From Mangifera indica (lineage: Eukaryota; Streptophyta; Magnoliopsida; Sapindales; Anacardiaceae), in contig NC_058146.1 in the NCBI RefSeq assembly GCF_011075055.1, positions 13,966,820 to 14,030,819 of the forward strand: DNA of 64,000 nucleotides, read 5' to 3'. Shown here in pieces: positions 1 through 11,607 of the stretch; positions within the stretch are counted from its first letter, which is position 1, and every line of letters begins with the position of its first letter. Position numbers and translations under genes: made by a program. Under the pieces are notes generated by a model that had not been told where the DNA came from, did not search any database, and worked only from the letters and a program-made list of their open reading frames with translations.

Positions 1-1459
1 CTAAATTAGTTTGTTATTCCCATTAGTATGTTATTGAATGATATTTAGAGATTAGAGATAATTTTAGTTTGGATTCACGATACTAGGCAATTTTTGTGTG
101 TGTTTTATTGATAAGATGTGTTTATGATGTTTAAACACTCTTTCTATATATTGATATGTGTATGAATTGCTAGGAATAGATAAAAAATAGTTGAAATTAA
201 CAATCTGCGATCTTCAAATTGTGATACACAGTCATGTAAGGTATCTTACACACCCGTGTATCTCTTGTATAACATAAGGAATTTCGTGGTTTTAGCGCTT
301 TCGTCTATAAAAAGCCATATATGGTCATGTGATATAAAGCACACAATTGTGTGTGATTTTCCTAAAAGGTGATGCCATGCTTATGTATTGACACACCCAT
401 GTTTGGGTGTTGACTAGCACACAAGGGTGCATCCAAGATGACAGGCCCATGTGGGTTGAAATAAAAGAACACAGAGGTGTGTCTTCAATACATATCTATG
501 TAAGTACTAAGAGATAGAAAAAGACCATTATACCCTTAGACTATGTGTAAGGGTATTTTAGCCTTTTCCCTTGCATTTAATTAAGTTTATTAATAAGTTC
601 TCAAAGGGATGCACGCCCGTGTATGTTGATATACATGGCCCTAGATAGTTAGCAAAGTTTGAATTTGAGAAAAGATCAAAAACATAGCAAAATCGGATAA
701 TGCCATATTTTTATGACATAACACACACGTGTATATATTGCTTACACACCCATGAATCATGATCGACAGGCAAAAAAAAGGGGCATTAACCTAATTTTCA
801 ATATTTTAACTCACCTAGTCGCACACCAAAAGAGGGACTAGAGAGAAAGGAAGGTTTTGGTCATAGGAAGTTGTCGTCAATTGCCGAGAAACACAATAGC
901 CATGTGAAGAAATTGCATTTTATGAAAGACAAGTAAGTTGGTCTCTCTGTCTCTTAGTTAATCAAACATATTTTTAAATGAGTTTAAAAGCTTGCAATCA
1001 AAGCTACAATTTTTTAACAATTTCATGATGGCATGATGATCATTTGGTGTTTTGATATGTTTACATGATGTTGAATTAGTTTGTTATTACCATGAGTATG
1101 TTATTGAATGATATTTAGAGGTTAGAGATAATTTCAGTTCAAATTCACGATACTAGGCGATTTTTGTGTGTGTTTGATTGATAAAATATGTTTAGGATGT
1201 TTAGAGACACTTTTTGTATATTGATATGTATGGATTGCTGAAAATGGATCGAAAATAACTAGAATCAATAAGTCTTCAATCTTCAGATTACGATATAAAG
1301 TTGTGTAGGGTACCCTACATGCCCATATATCTCTTATATAAAACAAATTATTTTGTGGTTTTGGTGCATTCATTTACGAAGAGTCATACATGGCCTTGTG
1401 GTATGGGACACATGACCATGTGTGACTATCCAAAAAGGGGACATTGTGTTTATAAGCTA

Positions 1460-3047
1460 TTAAACACTCTTGTAATGGCTAATATGAGCCTAGAGGGGGG
1501 TGAATAGGTTCTTAACAAAAAATTAAATGATACACTGTAACAAATTCCAAAGTAAACTTTATAAATCATACAACCGAAACACTAACAATAAATTCAATAG
1601 TAATAAACTTTAAAGAAAAAATAAATAACAATAGCAGTAGAGACAAATAACAAGCTGAAATAAATAATAACAACAATTATAAATGACAATATTAACTACA
1701 ACAATGAATAACAATAAATATCAATAATAACAGATAATATTTAAAGAGATAGAGTTGTAGAAATGTTCATTTGGAGTGTCTCGGAGCTTTCTCTTGCAAG
1801 CCTCATATGTCTACTTCTCCAAGCAAACCGCCTTGGAGTTTCACTATTTCTTGAAGAATTTTTTACAAGTAATATATCCGAGATTCCGCCTATTCCACTA
1901 GTTAATATGAGATTGCACCCACAATATTTAATTACATTATATGAAAGTATTAATGCATTTTTAAGGCTGTAAATACAAGTTTAAGTGCCCATAACTCTCA
2001 ATGAATAAAAGTTTGAAGCTCAATGAGAGTTACAGAGAAATTAGAGTAATAATTTTTTTTTTCTTTTTCTTTTTGACTTCTTTTGATCTTTCTTCTTTTT
2101 TTGTTGTCCTTCTTGCTCTTCAATTTGAAACCAATTTATAAAGCCATTTGATTTCCATTGGGTTGATTTCCATCGACAATCGTCTAAAAACATTTGGTGA
2201 AGAAAAAAGACTTTGATTATAGTTCAATAGATAGGTTTAAACACTTTAATAGATAACTTTTAGCACAAGTGACAAAATCGTTTCATAGGTGGCTTGGTTT
2301 ATTTTTGTGTTTAAAAGACAATCCAAAAGCTTAAATGGGTATATGTTGGCTTGCACACGATTGAAGTACGGGTTTGATTTTAAGAACGGCATGGCTGGAA
2401 AGTTTTGAAAAACTGCACAGGAAGGACAAACTTTACACGTGTCACACTTATTCTAAATTCTATGTCACGATTGGGATAATTTTCAACATGGACTGATAGG
2501 ACAATAAATATGTGGACACATGACAGTGACGCTTTAAACAATTGGAAGACGACATTTGATAGCAATTCAGATGAAAAATTGTCATGGTTGGGATAGTTGT
2601 CAAATGGCCCAGCTAGGACATTTAATGGAATTAGACATATAGCAATTAACAATGAATTTGAAGCTTTCTTGGACACATGATGGCAAGACATTCATTAGAA
2701 GTGACACTTGGCAACAATATATGAGGAGAAATGTCATGGGTGGGATAATTTTCAAATGTCCCAACTGGGACATTTAATGTTTAAGGTTAAAAATAATTAA
2801 TATTAGTTGATTTAGGTCAACTAATTAACATTTAAAAACATTAATATTTAAGACTGAACAGTTGATGCATGATTAGGTCATAGTTTGGTCACGGGTAGGT
2901 AAGACCAATTTTCACCAATATTTTTTTGATCTAGATTTATCTACAAATTTCACATTTTATCCATCTTGTAATGCATTTCAACATTCTTTAGATGTATTAG
3001 TAAATTAAACTTATATTTTTATCATCATCAAAACATTAAGATTCAAC
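1460..3047. mobile_element. Unclassified ~1.59-kb insertion splitting the second tandem copy
   Basis: The repeat alignment is interrupted exactly here, and the 8-mer ATAAGCTA stands on both sides (1452-1459 and 3048-3055), as expected of a target-site duplication. The inserted DNA begins close to a G-run motif (about 1490-1506) reminiscent of plant LTR ends, but I could not pair clear terminal inverted repeats or a TG...CA LTR with a 5-bp duplication. The small ORFs inside resemble nothing I know. It may be a non-autonomous hAT-like element or a solo LTR with decayed ends. Confidence 0.5.
2464..2790. repeat. Degenerate internal repeats within the 1.59-kb insertion
   Basis: A block beginning GTCAxGxxTGGGATA recurs at 2464, 2581 and 2733, each followed by a similar TTTTCAA and a GGACA-type motif. 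Spacing is uneven (117 and 152 bp), so this is a diverged minisatellite internal to the inserted element. Confidence 0.6.
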
Positions 3048-3215
3048 ATAAGCTAACACACCTGTGTTTGGATGTTGACTAGCACATGGTGGTGCATCCA
3101 AGGTGACATGCCCATGTGGGTTAAAAGAAAGGAACAGGAAGGTGTGTCTTCCATGTACACCTATATAGGTACCAAGAGATAGAAAAATACCATTACACCC
3201 TTAAGCTATACGTAA

Positions 3216-4096
3216 AGAGGGGGCGAGCAAGGAAAGAGAATAGAAAAGAATTACCATGATTAAAGAAATTAGTTAACCAAAAGAAGAGGAGGATAGCACT
3301 GATCCCGATCAAGTTAGATTTGGGTCAAAAATCAAGAAAGTTAAGAACATATACAAATAATTAGACATGTCTTTGCACACATTTCATCATCCCCATCACA
3401 AGTATTAGCATATCATCAATTATGTAAATCAATAGAGTTAAGAAAAAAATAATTAAAAGTATATATTAAAATTAAATGGAATTCAAAATACTTCATGTTG
3501 AAAACATGTAAAGAGTATGAAGTTTCTATAACATGGTATTTCAATACCCCACCAAAAAATTTGACAAATCCTGTTTTTTGATAGATCAAGATTGAGAAAT
3601 AGCTATGACCCTAATGAACATGTTAGACCTATTGAAGATAGTCACTAACCATTACTCAGGTGTGTGTTATCCAATTTCTTGTTCAATAATATATAGTATG
3701 GTAGAAATAAATAATCTTTTTAAAGAACATAAATCTCATCATACTTTTCAGAATATATCTAAGTAAATGGAACAAAAATTTTAAAAATATTGGAGTGAAA
3801 TTTCTTTACTTTATTTCACATATACTATTTAGATCTTGGGGCAAAAACTAATGGACTACAAAATTTATTTGATGTTACTAATGAAAATTTGTCAATTAAT
3901 AGTCATGTTAATTCTACAAGATTTTTTACTTGAAATGTATAGCACTTATGAACAAAAATAGAGAAGGACGGGAAAAAGTTTTGTAATAGAGGTAAGTTCA
4001 GGTAGTTCAGGCAAAAAAAAAATCGCCTATATGGTTGCTCTTACGCAAAGGTAAATAGTCTGTCAATTAAAGTACAAATTATGGTCAATTTTATGA
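3216..4096. other. AT-rich intergenic stretch, nothing recognised
   Basis: No open reading frame of useful length, no recognisable transposon domain and no repeat shared with the rest of the window was seen here. It separates the 1.07-kb tandem repeats from the fold-back MITE that follows. Confidence 0.5.
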
Positions 4097-4105
4097 TTAT
4101 ATCAT

Positions 4106-4908
4106 GGCCAAAGGACTAATTCCCATGCAAAGTATATAGTTTTCCCAAGTTTTCCTTCATTAACTTTGAAAATCTTATTTACCCACCCATAGACGGTTAA
4201 AATTAACTGAATTCATTAGTTATATTATTTCCCCCCAAATCTTAAAAACTAACTATTTCTCCTCAACCCAAGTTTTCAAAAACCGCATTTTCTCCTGGGG
4301 TTTCCAATTTTTTAGATTCAATTATTTTGATGACTAAAAGATTTCTTCGGTGATCTCCAAACAACGTCTCTTCCTCTTTGACGCATCCTCCTTTCGATTT
4401 TCCTCCTTCTGATGCTTTGCGACATTGTCATCATTAGAGAACAAAGACAAGGTCTTCGTTGACAATGAAGACCTCATTTTTGTCTTTGGACGAAGATGAT
4501 TTATCTTTATCTAGCGTCTTCGTTCTTTGACGAAGACAACGCCACCATAAAGTGTTGGAAGAAGGACGGTCGGAAGGAGGACATGTTAGAGAGGAAGAGA
4601 TGTTGTTTGGAGATCACTAGAGAAGTCATTTCATCATTGAAAAAATTGAACCTAAAAAATTAAAAACCCTAGGGGGAAAATGTTGTTTTTGAAAACTTGG
4701 GTTAGGGGGAAATTGTTAGTTTTTAGGGTTTATGAGAAAAAAATGAAATCAAATTTAAGTTTATTTTTAATATTAAATATAAAATGATAATTTTGCCCTT
4801 AAAATTAATAGACTTAACTATCTATGGGTAGGTAAATAGGATTTTTCAAGTTAATGAGGGGAAACTTAAGAAAATAATATACTTTGGGTGGGAATAAGTC
4901 CTATGGCC
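4106..4908. mobile_element. Fold-back MITE with Mutator-type 9-bp target duplication (copy 1)
   Basis: The element starts GGCCAAAGGACTAATTCCCA and ends with the inverse, TAGTCCTATGGCC read into the flank. The two halves are inverted copies of each other almost to the centre (arms of roughly 380 bp), so the whole 803 bp can fold into one hairpin. Flanking 9-mers are TTATATCAT and TTATATCAA (8 of 9 match). A 9-bp duplication with long inverted repeats is typical of Mutator-like (MULE) non-autonomous elements. The centre has small inverted GAAGAC-type blocks. It has no coding capacity. Its ends match the elements at 19123 and 57094. Confidence 0.85.
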
Positions 4909-4917
4909 TTATATCAA

Positions 4918-5402
4918 TATTAACCATTATTCAAAAATTGTTTAAAGATATAATATTGAAAAACTAGATGGTCTGAGATCTATTAACACCTCCAGTGTCA
5001 AACGTAGACTATCTAATTTATACCCAAATATGGTCGAGATGATCGTGTATGAAGAATTGGGTTAAAGTTGATTTTAAATTACAGAATTAGATAGCAAAAG
5101 ATATCTTTGAAGAATTCACAAATTTGGACGTTGAGGGCAAATAAATAAATAGTATGGTACATATATTTTATTTATGTTTGTAATTATATAATATATAAAT
5201 TTATTTATTTATACTATGTTATAATATTTTTCATTATGTAATAACGGTATTCCTCCGTCATAAGTGAGAAATTATAAATAAAATATTTGAGGTACTGTCC
5301 TTGGTTTTAATAATTAAAAAATAATTTGTATTTAAATTTTTTAATTAATTTTTTTTAAAAAATTTGTTTAACCAACTCGATTAAGACCTAACCCGACCTT
5401 GT
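4918..5402. other. AT-rich spacer at the left edge of the BBE array
   Basis: Non-coding, AT-rich. It shows no match to the H sequence that precedes the same LTR elsewhere in the window, so the left breakpoint of the tandem array lies at its right end. Confidence 0.5.
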
Positions 5403-5491
5403 ATATATAGGGTCTATAACGCTTATATGTACTATATATTTCAAAAGATAATGTAAATAAGATATGTCTTGAAGTGCTAATATTATATACA
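5403..5491 (+). mobile_element. Truncated 3' copia LTR remnant
   Basis: This matches the last ~90 bp of the copia LTRs ending at 31737 and 40439, including the block ACTATATATTTCAAAAG and the terminal ACA before TGATTC. Its 5' part is missing. It marks the same LTR-to-P junction found in the two later units, so it is the stump of the copia that preceded unit 1. Confidence 0.75.
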
Positions 5492-8400
5492 TGATTCAAA
5501 GGTTGTGCAAATAATGGATAAAAAAATAGTATATCGTTTATTTCTATCTTTTATTGTTTAGGGGATGTAAAGATTTGCTTGCATTTATATTGATAATGGA
5601 GATGTTATGGATATACATTTAAAGATTTTTGGTTCTACGATTTATTTGTGAAATAGATTGTTGTTTCGTGTAATTGTGTAGGTGTTATTGTGATTAAAAA
5701 GGATTAGAATCAAACAATAGAAAAATTGAACATGAATTGTGTAGGTGTCATACATGATGGAAGTCGAAGCTATTTAATGGATTCCTTTTTATTTTCGGTG
5801 GAATGAAATGATTGACATTTTCTATATTGAACAATTGACGACACAAACATCTTCCATCCATTTTTATATAAATTAATTGATAAATTAATATGAGATGAGA
5901 GTCAAATCAAACTCGAGAACCTCTTAGAGTTCAACATATATAATTAATTGATAACGTCTGTAGTTTTGTTTATAGATAAAAGCTCACACATTTTTTACTA
6001 TTGGTTACATCAATAGCCGAATTTTTTATAATATTTTAAAAATAAAATAAAATTATACGAAGAAACGATAATTTATTTATATAAATTAAAGTAATATTTT
6101 ATAATTTAGTATTATGAATTTTTTTATTTCAAAATTATTAAATCAAATACTATCATAGATTATATATATGAATATGATTGTACAATTGATTTGTATTTAT
6201 TTTTCAATAATAGTTTAAAATAAAATAAAAATCATACTTAATTTATTTATATAAATTGGGATGATATTTTATAATTGAATAATAAATTATTTATTTTATC
6301 TTTTATTATAGAATTATCACTATTAGATATTATAATGTGAATATGATTATATAATTAATTTATATATATAATATTACATTTTAAATTAATATGAATATAC
6401 TAAAAACATGATACATCTCATATAGAAGAAATACTAATTCATGCTTATCTCAAAAAGTGGTGACCTTTCATATTTGTACGTAAAGTTGGAAATTAGCAAT
6501 TCGTGCTTATCAAAAAGTGGTGAGACTTTTTATGTTTGTATATAAAGTTGAAATTGGTCCTTTGCGTATGTTTTTATCATATTTGACTTATATTAAAACC
6601 ATCGTAAAGTTGGAAATTCAATGCATATGGCTTGGCTTTTGACACACGGAAGATTTTATCCAAACGCTCACTGATTTTAGGACATGGTTTCATAAAATCA
6701 AGTGTTTAGTAGCAAATAATATTTAAAAACCAATTACGTAAAAGCAAAATTACGATCTCACGTGGAACCGCTCTAAAAATATTATATTCATTATTATTAT
6801 TTCCATAGAATCATATCTTATAATTTTGGATGTTGATAGGGTTTTTACTATTAATATAATATATCTTATTTTATAGAATAATATTATTTGTATCTAATTT
6901 TAAATATTGACTTCAAATAGTTGAAGTCAGATGAAATATTGTTAGATTATAAATTAATAATTATAATAAGTTACACATGCACTAATATATAATGTTATAA
7001 TTAATAACTTAACACAAACTGAAAAATAAAATAAAACATATTTAAAATGTATAATTTTTTCAATATTTAAAGATTAGTGTTTTTTTAACACATGCACTAA
7101 TAATTGGTGTCTCTTCCTCCTCTTTCTCGACTCGCTCATTTTTCTATTACCTTCTCTTCTGTTTTTTGCTTTCAGTCATTTCTTCTCAGTAAATGCCAAT
7201 CCATCTCTTTATCTTCTTTCGCCCATTTATTTCTTTTCAATTCAAGTAAATTGAAGATCACAAGAAGAGAAGGATGATCGATCGGAAAATGAATGAAGGA
7301 GAAGGGTGTTTGGTGGTGTTGAAGTTATTAGAGGAGAAGGATAGTTGACAGTAATGTCATTTGTGAAAATGATGTTTTTATTAAATTTTTTAAATATTTG
7401 ACAAATAATTATTAAATTTGTTGGTTATCAATAGTATAATTTCGCAGTTGAAATTACAAGCTTATTTAGGTTTTTTGTTATGATATTTTGTTATTTTATC
7501 TTTACAATGACTCATATAAAAAGACAATAAGCAAACTATTAGTATTAATTTAAAATAAAATAATTTTATTTTGATAAAATATCAGTTCATGTATAATTTT
7601 GTAACAAATTATGTTATTCCTCAAAATTTGATAAAGTGTATTGTTTCGTAATAAATCATTTGTTTTATGTGGTATTTTAACACAATTTTACTTATTATGT
7701 AGTTTGAGTTAATAAATGAACTTAAAAATATTTCAATGCAGTTTTGGATTAAAAAATTTTGGAACAATTTTATTTTAAATCAGGTTAACGTTTAAGGTCT
7801 TCAATACGAAATCTGAATTGATATAATATAAATATGACTCAATAATATGAATTATCAAATCTATTATATATCAACTGTACTAAACAAGATATTATGTTTT
7901 ATTTGTAACTTTCAATAATAAAAATAATATTAATTATTTTATAGAATTAAATTTGATTCAAATTAAATTTGAATAAGCTATAATTTGAAAATAGTTTAAA
8001 TTCGAAAGAGTAAATTCTAAAGTAAGCTCTAGATTGATGAATTAAAATTCAAATTGGATTTAAAAATAATATAATATTTGATTCGATCTTAATCAACTCA
8101 GAGCTTACATGAATCACCTGAAACTTGATTTGATTATAAAAATAAATGTAATCGTTGACTTTAACTTGATTTGTTGATCAAATCCAATACTACTATGGCA
8201 TGTTGCAAAATGTCAAAGACTAATAAAATACGGCTCTTTGTACTTTTTAGACATATTCATTAGACTTTTCTTGGTCAATTTGGGAGGAGATGACTTGCTT
8301 CGTCTTCCAATTATCTTTTTTGATAACAATATTATTATTAAAATTCCAAATCAATCAACTATATGGTAAAATTATGAGTATTTTAAATTAATAATTAAAT

Positions 8401-9923
8401 TAAACTTAATTATATAATAATATATTATATGAGTATTTAATTAATACTCAAAACTTAATATATATAATAGGCTTGACAATTCATGTTATTAGATATGTTT
8501 GTATTGTGTCAGTTTATATTTCAGATTGAAGACCTTACACCTTAACCCGAACTAAAACAAAATCGTATCAAAATTTTTTAATCTTAAATTAAACCCAAAT
8601 ATTTGCGGATTGACATGACTTGATCCAAAGTATGTAAAAAGTGAAATCATATCAAAACATAATATATAACAATATAATTTATTACGAAACAATATATTTG
8701 ATCAAATGTCAAAGAATCACTTGATTTATTACAAAATAACACAAAAATATATTTTGACACAAAATAAAATTTCGTTAAAACAAAATTGTACTATTTTAAG
8801 TTAATACTAATAATTTGCTTATTGTCTTTTTATATAATTCAATACTCAAATAAGTTTACAATCACAACTTCAAAATAATGTAGTTGATAATTAATGAAAT
8901 TAATAACGGTTTGTCAAATATTTAAAAAATTTAATTTTTATTTTATATGATGAATGTGATTTTCATAAATATTAAAATCATTAATAAATATATGAATATG
9001 ATACAGTAAATATAATAAGTTTAATTTAGTGGTATCTATAACAAACTAACCAAAAAAAAAAACTACAAATAGTTTTAGAAAATCCATTAAAAAGAGTTAT
9101 TAAATTAGAATGAATATCTATAATAGAAGATGATAAAATTTTGACAAAAGACCTAAGACTATCTCTTTTAAGTAGATCTCCAAGATTTATCAAAAAGTAA
9201 TAAACATCTACTTAACCTATATAATGTTTCAAGAAGCAATGAATGAGTGATTTAGTGTTTAGTGATGTAATATCAATTTATTTATTTATTCAAATTAGAT
9301 AATATAGATTATGTATTAAAACTATTTCTGTCAAATAAAAAAATAAATAATATTAGAAATTTTTTCATGATATCATATTATGCAATAATTTGTTGAAAAT
9401 ATTCTGGTTAGTTCGAATTAATTTGAGTTAGCTTCATGTTAATCCAAACTCGATCCAATTTTTTCAGAGTCAACCCTAACCTGATTTGAGCTATTTTTTG
9501 TGTAAAAAAAATGAAAACCCTAACCTAATTTTTTTTTTTATTGTGTCATATTAGAGTAACATCTTGTGTCAAATTTGCCAACTCTAACACAGCATTTCTC
9601 ATAACTCTAGGATATATTTGGTTTGAATAATATTTTTTTACAAAAATGAAAGATTACCATACTAGAAGATTAATGTATAAATTATTATTATATATAATAA
9701 AAATTAATAATATAAATAATTATTATATTTAATTGGATATAATAAAATAATACTAAAAATATAATTATTTGAAATATTCTTATATTAATTGTTTTGTTAA
9801 CTCAAAATAAATATATTTTTATACTAATTTTATTTTAAAAAATTAATAAATAATTATTAAAATTATAATTAATTTTTTAATTTTTTAATATATAACGTGA
9901 ATGTGCTAATAAGATTTATTCAC
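5492..9923. other. P region, unit 1: long 5' flank of the first BBE-like gene
   Basis: Gene-free and very AT-rich. It aligns with 31738-35225 (unit 2) and, for its first part, with 40440-43713 (unit 3). A ~150-bp stretch near 8180-8330 (recurring near 33470 and 43260) is noticeably well kept. About 1 kb around 6540-7480, present here and in unit 3, is largely missing in unit 2. The block at 7100-7330 is pyrimidine-rich then purine-rich and resembles sequence at 14930-15300. No transposase, polymerase or RNA gene was recognised. Confidence 0.75.
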
Positions 9924-9929
9924 AGTCAA
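9924..9929 (-). promoter_or_regulatory. Candidate W-box upstream of BBE-like gene 1
   Basis: AGTCAA on the plus strand gives the TTGACT core on the minus strand, about 90 bp before the start codon and about 40 bp before the TATA box. It is conserved in the second gene at 35226-35231. WRKY binding is known for this core, but a 6-mer is weak evidence. Confidence 0.3.
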
Positions 9930-9965
9930 ACCAAAAGAAAAGCAATACATGAACCGTACGCTGCC

Positions 9966-9973
9966 TATATATA
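9966..9973 (+). promoter_or_regulatory. TATA box of BBE-like gene 1
   Basis: TATATATA lies 45-52 bp upstream of the ATG at 10018 and is kept at the matching place in gene 2. Transcription would then begin near 9995-10005, giving a very short leader. This excludes the in-frame ATG at 9949, which lies upstream of the TATA box. Confidence 0.6.
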
Positions 9974-10017
9974 CAAGACAAGAACCCCATGAATACAACA
10001 CACATGCAGAATCCACA

Positions 10018-11607
10018 ATGAAAAATTTTACAAATACTCCGAAACTTTCATTGTTTTCGATAGTTCTCATTCTATTTTCATCTTTTTCATGGCGAGCAAC
10101 TTCTGATTCTGTCCATGAAAACTTCCTCCATTGTCTTTTCAACCATTCTCAGCCTTCCCATCCAATCTCCCCCGCCATTTTCATCCCACAAAATACCTCC
10201 TTTTCCTCCGTATTGCAATCCTACATCCGGAATCTCCGTTTCAATTCAACTTCAACTCCCAAACCTTTCCTTATCATCACTGCATTGCATGAATCCCACG
10301 TCCAGGTTGCGGTTATTTGCGCCCGGAAACATGGCCTCCAGATGAAAATCAGAAGCGGCGGCCATGACTACGAGGGCTTATCTTATGTCTCCCAAGTCCC
10401 TTTCTTCGTCCTTGACATGTTTAATCTTCGCGCCGTTGATGTTGACATTGAAAACAACACTTCCTGGGTTCAGGCGGGGGCGATTCTTGGAGAAGTTTAT
10501 TATAAAATTGCGGAGAAAAGTAAAACTCATGGCTTCCCGGCCGGGGTTTGTCCCACAGTGGGTGTTGGTGGACACATGAGCGGCGGAGGATATGGCAACA
10601 TGATGAGAAAATACGGGCTCACTGTCGATAATATCGTCGATGCAAGGCTTGTTGATGCTAATGGGAGGCTTCTGGATAGAAAATCCATGGGGGAAGATCT
10701 CTTTTGGGCTATCAGAGGAGGAGGAGGAGCCAGTTTCGGAGCCATTATTGCTTATAAAATCAATCTTGTTCCAGTTCCAGAAACAGTGACCTCGTTTCTG
10801 GTTAGAAGAACTTTAGAATCACACAATCTAACTGAGATTGTGGATCAGTGGCAACATGTCGCGTACAAACTTCCTGAAGAGCTCTTCGTCCGACTCACAT
10901 TAGACGTGGTTAATAAGACTGTGAGGGGGAACTTCTGGGGTTTTTATCTCGGTGGCTCTGAGAAACTTCTTTCAATCATGGACAAGAGCTTTTCTCAACT
11001 GGGGTTAACTCAGTCTGACTGCGTCCAATCGAGCTGGCTTGAATCAGTTGTTTTCTGGGGAGGTTTTCCCTCCGGAACATCGACAAACGTTTTACTAAAT
11101 CGTGCGCCGTCGCTTAGTTTCCTGAAGAGAAAGTCGGATTATGTGAGGAAGCCGATTCCTAAAGACGGCCTGGAAGGAATATGGAAGAAAATGATTGAAC
11201 TAGAGACGCCAATGCTGACATTCAATCCTTACGGGGGTCGAATGGAGGAGATTGCCGCGACGGCGACGCCATTTCCGCATAGAGCTGGAAACTTATGGAA
11301 GATTCAGTACTTAGTGGACTGGAATGAATCGGGGACTGAGGCGGCAAACTTTTATTTGGGGTTGATTCGAGAGCTTTATAATCACATGACTCCATTTGTG
11401 TCCAAGAATCCGAGGCAGGCGTTTCTGAATTATAGAGATATTGATTTGGGGATCAATCACAATGGAAATGGGAGCTACTTGGAAGGAAGAGTTTATGGAA
11501 TCAAGTATTTCAAGGGTAATTTCGAGCGGTTGGTGAAGATTAAGACTAAGGTTGATCCTGATAACTTCTTCAGGAATGAACAAAGCATTCCAGTTCTTCC
11601 ACACTAG
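10018..11607 (+). CDS. Berberine bridge enzyme-like FAD-linked oxidase (paralogue 1)
   Basis: A 529-residue intronless protein of usual family length, predicted secreted. Residues 1-27 form a hydrophobic signal peptide. A PCMH-type FAD-binding domain (about 80-255) follows, and a BBE C-terminal domain (about 468-526) with NYRDID and DPDNFFRNEQ. His116 in RSGGHDYEG and Cys178 in GVCPTVGVGGH are the expected bicovalent FAD attachment residues; their spacing of 62 equals that of His104 and Cys166 in Eschscholzia BBE. Val181, three after the cysteine, occupies the gatekeeper position where Val is associated with oxygen reactivity, so an oxidase is favoured over a dehydrogenase. Tyr472 of NYRD matches an active-site tyrosine of the family. 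Several N-glycosylation sequons are present (N59, N76, N147, N270, N299, N484). Start: an in-frame ATG at 9949 precedes the TATA box and is out of frame in the paralogue, so 10018 was chosen. Substrate (alcohol, oligosaccharide or alkaloid/cannabinoid-like) unknown. Confidence 0.95.
   Translation: MKNFTNTPKLSLFSIVLILFSSFSWRATSDSVHENFLHCLFNHSQPSHPISPAIFIPQNTSFSSVLQSYIRNLRFNSTSTPKPFLIITALHESHVQVAVICARKHGLQMKIRSGGHDYEGLSYVSQVPFFVLDMFNLRAVDVDIENNTSWVQAGAILGEVYYKIAEKSKTHGFPAGVCPTVGVGGHMSGGGYGNMMRKYGLTVDNIVDARLVDANGRLLDRKSMGEDLFWAIRGGGGASFGAIIAYKINLVPVPETVTSFLVRRTLESHNLTEIVDQWQHVAYKLPEELFVRLTLDVVNKTVRGNFWGFYLGGSEKLLSIMDKSFSQLGLTQSDCVQSSWLESVVFWGGFPSGTSTNVLLNRAPSLSFLKRKSDYVRKPIPKDGLEGIWKKMIELETPMLTFNPYGGRMEEIAATATPFPHRAGNLWKIQYLVDWNESGTEAANFYLGLIRELYNHMTPFVSKNPRQAFLNYRDIDLGINHNGNGSYLEGRVYGIKYFKGNFERLVKIKTKVDPDNFFRNEQSIPVLPH

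Larger units (their letters stand above)
1..3215. repeat. ~1.07-kb tandem repeat, two copies, second interrupted
   Basis: The sequence at position 1 recurs at about 1073 with the same order of landmarks (offset 1072). The second copy breaks at 1459 and resumes near 3048-3056, matching the first copy from about 385 to 550, then ends near 3215. The unit is rich in short quasi-palindromic motifs of the form ACACxCCxTGT, spread through it. Such motifs are familiar from non-coding parts of plant LTR elements and satellites, but no LTR ends or coding domain are visible here, so the class is open. The left edge is cut by the window. No gene is seen in this stretch. Confidence 0.8.

Noticed and set aside
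1134..2691. Several 60-100-codon frames in the first 3 kb
   Set aside because: They lie in tandem repeat or inserted-element sequence, lack domain similarity and do not stay open between copies.
9949..10017. N-terminal extension of BBE-like gene 1 from the upstream ATG
   Set aside because: It lies upstream of the TATA box, would bury the signal peptide, and is out of frame in the paralogue.
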